A stretch of 64,000 bases of DNA from Bolinopsis microptera (lineage: Eukaryota; Ctenophora; Tentaculata; Lobata; Bolinopsidae), in assembly GCF_026151205.1 (NCBI RefSeq), contig NC_087074.1, positions 10,263,226-10,327,225 on the forward strand, written 5' to 3'. The position numbers were made by a program, and so were the translations under genes. Below, one piece after another: positions 51,229 to 64,000 of this stretch. The notes beneath the pieces are model-generated. The model had not been told where the DNA came from. It made no database searches and saw only the letters and a list, made by a program, of their open reading frames with translations. The number at the start of each line of letters is the position of its first letter. Positions within the stretch are counted from its first letter, which is position 1.

Positions 51229-53182
51229 ACACAATTGCGCCGCAGTAACAAGCAGGTCCTAGTGGAGAGTGACACTTGTAGTCGTTGTGGCAATGTGGAT
51301 GTTTTGTAATCTTAGTTAGAGACCCCACACTTAGCTGAGTGTTGGGAATCCCTGATTCCACCCAGTTGGAATCTGAAAGTCTCGTCATGGACTAACTGAG
51401 CAATCAACGTTTTTTACTCTTTTCAAAGTCGAGTACTTGCCAAAATCTACAGGGGTCTCTCGGTGAGTTACTGTGCAATAAGTGCATGTGGTTCGGTATT
51501 TAGAAATTAAGAAATCCAAAAAGCAGTCTAGGGGATGAAGCAAATTATAAATTTGATAGGCCTGGTTGCTTGGTTGAGCAAATAGTGGGTACCAAAACAA
51601 ACGAAGGAATGAGAAACTACTTGAGCGTGATTCGTTGTTACGTTGAGAGTTCACGTATGATAAGATCTCTTTAACACTATTAATAAAACAACAAGGTTTA
51701 TCAAGTAACTGTCTCTTCAGTTACTGTCAAGCCTTACAAAAATGTCACGTCCATACCATCATTGGCAAATTCCTTGGATAATACTATTCTTGCTTGCATT
51801 GTGATTATTCATCTTGAAAAAGCGGAGTTTACCGACCCTGTTGACTCAACATGATAGACAAAAAACAATTTGCACCATATAAGTTATTGGACAGGAATAG
51901 GATTAGGCTGCTGTTTTTAGACAATGTTGCTAGAATGTCTCTCTGAAGAGACCATCTGTAAAAAACCAAAATATCACTATGTCTACTGCAATAACATTTA
52001 AGGACATCAAGGTTTAATTACTATTCAATAATATCACGCGATAAAAACATTCAGACAAAACTCAATATATTATTCTGAGATCAAATCACACAATATTCCA
52101 AGAGTCATTAAATATTTATTGCGTTAAAACATATCAACTAAAGACCACATATTAGCCAAATTCAATAATAGATAAACCAAAGTCTATTTATAAAATGTGA
52201 CGAACAAAGCCAAACATCTCCGAACTCAGCACGTTCATTGCGTTTAACGGTGCGAAATAGCGCCTCCGGAATGTGGCCGTTGCATGAGAGGTATTCAATC
52301 AATTACCTCAGTTTTTATCACAAAAGACCACACATATTCACAACAACTTGTTGACAACTTTCGTCTCGGATCAACAACGTATATCATGAAACGTTAAATA
52401 GTTGCCTAATAATTAGGTCGCTGGTCCTGTATGATATATGTTGTACGTCTCCTGAGCTCGTTATAATAGAGTTAGGGGTGTTATAAAGCAACATGTTACT
52501 GTTAGTTACTGTTAGTAGTACTCTAATTTAAAGTAGAAAGGTAACTGATGATATTTATTGTAGTGTGCGTGCCCTCTCCCTCTCTCCCTCTCTTTCTCTT
52601 GACAATGTAATGTTAGGCGTATCTTCACATTCTACCCTCGTACCTACTCAGAATTTTGTCAGATCTCTACTTTACTTCTAGAATCCTTATTAATTATTAT
52701 CTTCTTTGATTAATAATTGTCGTGACTCCTGGTTAAATAATTGTTAATTAAGGAGGATTGTAAGTAAAAATAATCGATTGTTGCGGGAAACAAAATCAAA
52801 TTCCTCATCTGTCAACCAATTTTAAATAACTCTTTTGAGTCCACTTTATCTATACGATGGAGTGCTAACTATTTCCTCAAAATTAATGTTCCTCGTCACC
52901 AGAATTAATGCATTAACTCTCAGTTACTGATGAGTCTACGAGCTTAGCTAAGAGATGATAAGTTAGCTTTATTCATCACGTACCCATGACTTTAAGAAAG
53001 CATTGACTGTTTCCTTAACAGCCTAGAAAGATAATGATTATAGCTCTGAAGACTGCCCTACCAACAGTAGACGTGTCATTTGTCTGGACAAATTTTCAAC
53101 TTATACCGTCTCAACTCTTCAAGTTGTAACTTATAGACTGTAAAACATTAATAGTAGTCTGGCTCAGTTAGCTTTAAACTAG
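51229..53182. other. Spacer without recognisable gene
   Basis: AT-rich. The 118- and 89-codon minus-strand frames around 51032-51654 overlap the minisatellite or lack features. A CTCTCCCT-rich pyrimidine patch lies near 52572-52600. Confidence 0.35.

Positions 53183-53217
<35 letters not shown>
53183..53217. repeat. (AG)n microsatellite
   Basis: About 17 AG dinucleotides. Confidence 0.95.
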
Positions 53218-53221
<4 letters not shown>

Positions 53222-53523
53222 ACATATTTTGTAACGCATTGGCTATTGTAATGAGTGGTACGGATTGGTTGGAAAAAGTGTTGTTTTTAAAAGATGTTGT
53301 TCACGAGACATAATTGTTTTATATAGCACAGGATATATTGATCACACGTGCGTTTCTGCAGCCAATCCAGACGCGTAGATCTGCCACGTGACTTAATAAG
53401 CAGCTTGCTTAAACCGTAATAGTAAAACGCATTCCGTTGGACACACTAACTGACCGCACGTGAGATCTCATACCCATATATGGAGATATGACTTTAAAAT
53501 CACCACATTGTGCTCGTGCCGCT

Positions 53524-54295
53524 GATTCTCCAGCCTAAATCCTAACACCACTGTCCTTCTTCTGAACTTCTACTCTACAAGTATTTTAAAGTGTCCAATT
53601 CCACAATCCTACATCAAGCGTCAAATCGACAACAAAGTCAACAGACTGAATCAGGAAACTTGGTTAACTGACGGTCCCAGACACACCAAACTGACACTCG
53701 GCCACAAGCATGCCAAAATCATCAAAAACCTCAACACTACACTCAGCAAAAACAGACAAGATTACAGAACTGCAGTTCACCTCATCACGGGTCACTGCGG
53801 CTTAAACAAACACCTTCACACCATTTGCAAATCAAACACCAGTGCTTGTCCTATGTGCGGCGACGGAGAGGAAACTGTCTCACACTTCCTTGGACAGTGT
53901 CCAGCTATTGCCCAAATTAGAGGTCAATATTTCCAGGACTACTACCTCTCTGTCAATGACATATTCGACAACCAACACATCACCACAATTGTCAATTTCG
54001 CAAACCGCACCAAACGCTTAATTGTGCCGGAAGAGCTGGATCAGACCGGGGTGACTTAAAGTATTATCTCATATAATGCTGTCTCGTCTCGTTTTACTTT
54101 TCCAAACCCAGCTGGCATTTAAGCGTATCATTTTGACTCATATATCATCTTACACCATCCTCCACCAATCACTCTGATTTCACCGGCAACCTTCCCCAAG
54201 GTTGCCACACCCCAGAGGTAGGCAGAGCATCTCAATGCTATCCTCTCGTGGGCTATCTTGGCCCAGCCTCTCTTAAAAAAAAAAAAAAAAAAAAA
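53524..54295 (+). mobile_element. 5'-truncated poly(A) LINE, C-terminal zinc-knuckle end
   Basis: An open frame from about 53524 to TAA at 54058 reads WLTDGPRHTKLTLGH, RTAVHLITGHCGLNKHL and CPMCGDGEETVSHFLGQCP. The CxxC...H...C block after an HLITGHxGLN-type segment is the C-terminus of I/Jockey/R1-type LINE ORF2 proteins, in some of which it follows an RNase H domain. A 3' UTR and a 21-A poly(A) tail (about 54275-54295) follow. It is unrelated to the two families at 1-22 kb. The target duplication was not identified. Confidence 0.8.
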
Positions 54296-54449
54296 GTAAA
54301 AGTGGATGAAAGAGAAGTTTGATTATTTTTGTAGACAAGCAGAGCTATGTAGTCACGACAAGCATGTACGGTGCCTATAATGTGATGTTTAAAGAGAGCG
54401 AGTATAAGTTAACGTGCGTGTTGAGACTCTCAGTGAGAAGCAATAACTA

Positions 54450-54816
<367 letters not shown>

Positions 54817-55806
54817 TGGGGGCTGGTTTTAAGATTCTGTCAGGCAAGCTATTGTAGTGTTTACAAATGATTTGTGATTTTAATGTACAGGATAATATGT
54901 AGTTCTTGGATAACGTCCCGGATAAGCTGATGATAGCTAGGGTAACCACTATAGTTTGAAATTCTAATACTTCAAGTCTGGGATCTATTATCAAAAGCGA
55001 TAGAATTCATGATATTGTACCTGATACCAGAATGTATGCGAGTCCTTTAACAATTTTATTAAAAAATCTGAAGTAAGACATCATTACCTCAGTTATTTGA
55101 ATTCAATGAAAGTATGGAAATAAATATGGTCAAAACTAAGAACTATTTATGTTATTGATGGTTAGATATTATCACTCGGTTAGGAACTAAGGGCGTTTTT
55201 AAGTTTCAATAATGAACATTCATTCTATATTACTCTAACAATATATTCATATTATTATAATCAATTTTATGGATGCAATTGTCGCGATTAAATTTGCCCT
55301 AACGCTAAGATCAACATTAGATCCGAATTAAAAACACACTATACTGCAGCTTTTCTATGAAGCACTACCAGGTTCTGACCCATTCCTATTTGTAAACATG
55401 AAATAACTTGTTTACATTTTACAATCATTACTTCCACATTAACACCTTCGTTCATTGTCTACAATAATGTGACAATATGATAATTTATTTCTACTTTTAT
55501 ATAATCATTATAGTAGCCTGGTACTCCGTATAGTATTACTCAAGTTCTCTGTTCAATATCTCCCATTAGTTTTTATCTAGTAAGATAGATTATAAACCTG
55601 TCTAGTAGATCAATTCGCAGACATTTCTAAGATTGTAAGGTATTGTTAATCTGTCTCTAATATGTCTCTATAACCTTTCTCTAACGTGTCTCTACAATGT
55701 GTCCCTATCCTGTCCCTATCCTGTCTCTATAACATGTCTCTATAACATGTCTATAACCTGTCTCTATCTTGTCTCTACAACATGTCTCTAACCCTGTACT
55801 CCCCAG
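54817..55806. other. AT-rich stretch before the distal exon
   Basis: It ends in a degenerate tandem array of GTCTCTATAACATGT-like units (about 55635-55795), pyrimidine-rich and leading straight into the splice acceptor of the exon at 55807. No other features. Confidence 0.5.
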
Positions 55807-55964
55807 GAGAAGCAGTGTTCACAAGACAGTACTCCCACCCAACACGCTCCAACACCAGCTCTCCCAGTAACTACACGTCGCGTGACACGTCCTACGACGA
55901 CTCTGACATGATCAACCTGCAGCGTACCCCTACTGACGCCGAGATAAACGCTCTGTGGAACAAG
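55807..55964 (+). CDS. Distal internal exon, possibly of the CEP126-like gene
   Basis: Acceptor TACTCCCCAG and donor GTATGA flank an open exon that starts in phase 1. With one preceding G it reads GEAVFTRQYSHPTRSN...DDSDMINLQRTPTDAEINALWNK. The last exon of the upstream gene (32278-32350) ends in exactly that phase with a G, and codon choice and the Ser/Thr/Asn-rich disorder are alike. If linked, the intron is 23.5 kb and contains the minus-strand GPCR and both receptors. It could equally be part of an independent gene whose first exons I did not find. Confidence 0.6.
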
Positions 55965-56842
55965 GTATGAAGTGAGCAGGACTACTACTCCCCCGCATAT
56001 TATACTGGGGTGCTGTGTTACCTGGACTTTAATTCATCAAATCTTAATTCATTGTTCCTATTCACACGACACTGAACACGTTAAAAAACATTTGCTCTAA
56101 AATCTGATATTTGATATCAGAATCGGCAAAAAAATCAGAAACATAACAGTTAGTCTGCGAAACTGATTACTGAAAATAACGTCAGGTACGAACAACCCTA
56201 CACAGAAACCAGGCCTGGGATACACCCCAGAGCAAAGCTGCTTTACCACAGCGGGCAACAACTAACAGGTTAACAAATTGTGATTTTTAGTACTTCCGAG
56301 AGTAAAGAATCGCAAAAGCAGAGCTGTTATAATATTATAATATATAAGTTAATGTAAACTAGGGAAAAGTATTTGGCTCAGACCGAATATTTATCAATAT
56401 CAGGGGTGGAAAAAATTTAAACACCCATATAAAGGCACTTTCATTAAGCTGTTTAAATGACAGGCGCGCTGTCTTTTCTTATTTAAGAATCAAATTCTTT
56501 CAACACGTCTAATTGCTAATGATGACTAATGACGCGGAGTTTAAGTTAATACTGTTTATAGTTGCTCTAACAGGAACATTTCTCAACTTTATCCCTGATT
56601 TTAAAGTTATGCGCGGCTCTGCATGACACCATCTTCCTGTGAAGACTAATGCGAGAGTGAAAATATAATCCAGCTTGAGTGAAATAAATTGCTGTAAAAT
56701 ACCAGGGGAAATGAGGTGCCATAAAGTAAGCTTGTAGTGTAATAAACCTGTCATTGCAGTAATGAATAACGCGATAAGATTGGCGCGATACACAGGCACG
56801 TGACATGTTTAACAAATATTTAACCCTATTAAACGACTTCAG

Positions 56843-56918
56843 GCGAGACGCATCACCCAAGATGCAGGATTCTCTGAGGATATATTCCAACGTTGTGATG
56901 GACAATGACCGTTACAAG
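56843..56918 (+). CDS. Candidate exon following the distal exon
   Basis: Acceptor ACGACTTCAG and donor GTATTT. In phase 0 after 55964 it reads ARRITQDAGFSEDIFQRCDG and ends at TGA, so it could be terminal. In another phase it is fully open (RDASPKMQDSLRIYSNVV) and would need a two-base carry-over. An 11-base microexon at 56291-56301 (acceptor GATTTTTAG, donor GTAAAG) would supply it. I cannot decide between the two readings. Confidence 0.35.
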
Positions 56919-57185
56919 GTATTTATTAGAGATTTCACCTTCGTTATTGATTTGGTATTATTGAAGAATTGAGTGTTCATTAATGGGTGATATTGGGAAT
57001 ATTGATGGCAATATCGAACAATATTGGTAGCATGTTGAATAATGTTTTGGGAAACTGGAGACGGAAATTGTATGCCTTTACGCAGATATTAGTAACACAA
57101 TTCCTGGAACCGACCTTATTACAAATATTTTCAAACCGGACTTAACCGGATGTAGACTGTTCCAAACCTATACATACTAGATCCG

Positions 57186-59300
<2,115 letters not shown>

Positions 59301-60469
59301 TTTTGCGACAGTCCATGCAGTACGCGTAGACACATGGCTATCATGTCATATGTGAATCCAAACCCTCACCCTAAAGCTATCAAAGTTATCTAACCTGAGC
59401 CTTAATTTACAATGTCAATTCATCGCAGCTCGGCGAGGCATAGAAGTGCATCTCGCAGATCTAGCGAGAAGCGCCATTGGATGCGCGGCGCGGCACAGTA
59501 ACGCTTATAGCTTCAAGAAATAGCGAGCAGTAAACTGTAGACTCGTGGCTATGAGAAAATGAAAAGTATAATATAAATACGACTACATCGTGTTTCCATT
59601 TTTGGCAAGCAGAATAACTTGCAATTTAGTAACGTATAATATGCGCTCCTACTAAATCGCTCGCCCAAATTTGAAGAAAATTCTTGTGAAAAGGCCCTTT
59701 GGCTTTAGGCATGAAAGTTATCTTGATCGGTGTATTTTTGGACGCTGATTCCGAATCACCCCCCATGACGTAGGGTTAAAATGCTTCCCTGGAGAGTTAT
59801 GGGCAAAAATCCGTTTTGGTCACGTGACAGGCTAGTAAAACGTGAATTCGATTATTTAGGGCTCGGGTTAGGGTTAGGGTTAGTAGTATAGGTTTGTGGT
59901 TAAGAATATCGATAGCTTCGGGATTATGGTTAGGGTTAGGGTTGGGATTAGGGTTTATGTAAAACCGTTTTGTACGGCTGCAAAACCAAAAAAACCAAAG
60001 TCACGTGAAATTTTTGGGCAAGCGATTTAGTAAAAGCCTATAATATGTGCTAATTTTTTTATGAACAAGTAAATGATTTGATCATTGTTAATGGACTAGG
60101 TCATAGGTAGCCCGACGCGCGCTACTTCGTACTTCTTGGCTTGGACTAATATTTTGAGAAAAAACGGCGCGTGATAAAAAATTAACGATTTGATCGTTTA
60201 GCGAATATTGACGATGTCATACCTTTCGTCTTTCCAGTTGGAGGTGCACGATAAAAATAAAGTTGCTCGGATTTTCAATTTTAAAAATTGTTGTTCACAT
60301 TTTTTTGGAGAGTGTGAGCCTTTTTACAATATAAATTTTGTTGCAACAATCGTTGCTCGATTCGATGCGAAGCAAGATTACCTGAGGACCCCAGGCTATT
60401 ATGTTAAATATCTTTATTCCGCCGAATAAAGATTTGGCGGAATGACAGGCTGAGCGCGGCCCAGTAAGA
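59301..60469. other. Spacer with telomere-like tracts
   Basis: It contains TTAGGG tracts (listed separately) and a GCGCGCTACTTCGTAC motif near 60116 related to sites at about 13900 and 22900. No gene. Confidence 0.45.
59865..59955. repeat. Interstitial telomeric repeat tracts (TTAGGG)
   Basis: GGGTTAGGGTTAGGGTTA at 59865-59882 and a degenerate second tract at 59928-59955, about 45 bp apart. TTAGGG is the telomere repeat of most non-arthropod, non-nematode animals. Confidence 0.8.
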
Positions 60470-61941
60470 AGCAAGATGCTAATGACATTCTCAGTAATGA
60501 ACAATTTGGTTTTCGAAAAGGCCACTCAACCTCACATGCACTCCACAAATCAGTTCATTCAATCACAACATCAACATCCAGTGGTAATCATGTTCTAGGA
60601 ATCTTTATTGACCTAAGCAAAGCTTTTGATACTCTTGACCATGGCATTCTCCTGAGGAAACTGGAAAATTATGGGGTTAGAGGTCTAGCTCTAGGACTTC
60701 TAAAAAGCTATTTATCCGATAGATCACAGTATGTTTCATTTCTCAACACTACATCAGAGACTATGAATGTAAAATATGGAGTTCCCCAAGGTTCCATACT
60801 AGGCCCTCTACTTTTCTTATTATATATGAACGACATAATAAACTGTTACAAAGGCGATGAATGCAAATTTGTGCTCTATGCTGATGACACAAATATATTT
60901 ATCACTGGACCGTCCAAAGAAGCAACATACTTGAAGGCCAATAAAGTTCTTGATTTCGTATGCAAATTCATGAGAAGTAATCTCTTACATATAAATATGT
61001 CTAAATGCTGCTACATACATTTTCTACCTGCATACGAATCTGATGAAACCTGCGCCAGGGTTAGGCCGTATGCCAATGAACATGACAAATCACAAGGAAT
61101 ATTTATAAATGGACACAAAATTGTCAAGGTTAGCAACACCAAATTTCTTGGTGTAGTAATTGATGAACAACTTAGCTGGGGCCCACATATAGAATATCTA
61201 AGAAAAAAAATTAGATCCACTACAGGAGCACTTATCAGGATTAAACATTCAGTTCCAGGGGAACACTACCAAAAAATATACTCTGCATTATTGGAATCAC
61301 ATCTTGCTTACGGAATAAGTGTTTGGGGCTCAGCTCTCAAAGACCAACCAAACGATAAGCTGTTCATAACTCAGAAACGTTGTATAAGAATCCTTTTTGG
61401 AGACCTAAATGCATACCTCGACAAACATGCCACTTGTGCACGAGCCAGACCTTATACAAAACAGAGGTTAGGAGCTGCTTTTTTCGAAAAAGAGCACACC
61501 AAGCCCATTTTTAATCGACTAAAATTGCTTACTGTTCAAAACTTGTACAAATACCACTGTATATCTGAGATATTTCGAATTATGAAATTTCGCACTCCAT
61601 ACTCGTTGTATTGTACTATAGACTCATCAAAACGTGATACAAGCAATGTCATAATCCTCCCAAGAAAAACCGACACTTTTCTTTATATAGCCTCCAAATT
61701 GTGGAATAGCATACATAAACGGATTCTAAATGAGAATGGGGAAATCCTCACTACTTCTGTATCTTTGGTTAAATTACGCTGTAAAAGTATCATCCTGGGA
61801 TCTCAATCCATCAACAATAATAACACCTGGACTTACCACAACCTTCACATCGCCCCTCACTCAATCACAGACCAAACCATCTCATCACTCACTCACCAAA
61901 TTGCCGACCCAATATCTATTGAAGTGGCGAAAATTTTCTAG
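60470..61941 (+). mobile_element. 5'-truncated AlkB-family LINE, RT to C-terminus open, copy 4
   Basis: The frame is open from about 60475 (SNEQFGFRKGHSTSHAL) through FIDLSKAFD (about 60604), GVPQGSILGP and YADDTN (about 60880) to TAG at 61941. The C-terminal blocks KHATCARARP, KEHTKPIF and VQNLYKYHC mark it as the family of copies 1-3. The palm start, the endonuclease and ORF1 are missing, so it is a dead-on-arrival 5' truncation, although what remains is intact. An extra CARVRPY sits inside the palm-to-thumb region and is absent from the other copies. A perfect 8-bp hairpin (62031-62038 with 62047-62054) lies in the 3' UTR. Confidence 0.9.
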
Positions 61942-63990
<2,049 letters not shown>

Positions 63991-64000
63991 TAGATCCGTG

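Overview
The window is nuclear DNA of an animal. It is AT-rich, protein genes are split by GT-AG introns, all three stop codons are used as stops, TTAGGG tracts occur, and the repeats are metazoan (CR1-like LINEs, a tRNA-derived SINE, MITE-like elements, very long TG and GA arrays). The host genes are a class A GPCR, membrane proteins with a Notch-ligand-type N-terminus, and a centrosomal-type coiled-coil gene. Together these suggest a non-bilaterian such as a cnidarian, but I cannot fix the phylum.

Layout. Positions 1-290 hold the start of a host gene on the minus strand. Positions 1-22.2 kb are mainly non-LTR retrotransposons of two families. Family 1 has a first ORF with an AlkB-type 2OG-Fe(II) dioxygenase fused to an SGNH hydrolase, then a second ORF with a PHD-like zinc finger, APE-type endonuclease and reverse transcriptase. 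One copy has both ORFs open (15313-20123, minus); one is broken (1049-5109); two are 5'-truncated (5600-6501 and 60470-61941). Family 2 is CR1-like, with one copy open in both ORFs (8577-13007) and one fragment (20838-22199) that carries a nested insertion with a 15-bp target duplication. A 1.37-kb near-perfect inverted repeat sits directly before the CR1-like element.

Positions 24.0-32.7 kb hold a plus-strand multi-exon gene whose exons I joined by splice-site phase. Its coiled-coil exon resembles the N-terminal part of the centrosomal protein CEP126. Two alternative first exons splice in the same phase. One intron ends in twelve 33-bp repeats, each carrying a 3' splice-site-like sequence. 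Two further exons with similar composition lie at 55.8-56.9 kb. If they belong to the same gene, the minus-strand GPCR (33.7-34.8 kb) and two paralogous receptors (39.5-45.9 kb) lie nested in a 23-kb intron. The receptors have a signal-peptide exon, a Notch-ligand-like N-terminal module, about nine tandem DSL-like repeats, one membrane helix and a tail with many YxxI/L/V motifs. Receptor A is interrupted by one in-frame TAG.

Positions 46-64 kb are mostly non-coding and repeat-rich. They hold minisatellites carrying TGACGTCA or CACGTG in every unit, a 5'-truncated LINE with a poly(A) tail, GA and TG arrays up to 640 bp, and a pair of near-identical inverted elements built from AGCG/CGCT palindromes. 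Similar AGCG/CGCT sequence forms the body of a small MITE-like element with terminal inverted repeats and a target duplication at 33.3 kb.
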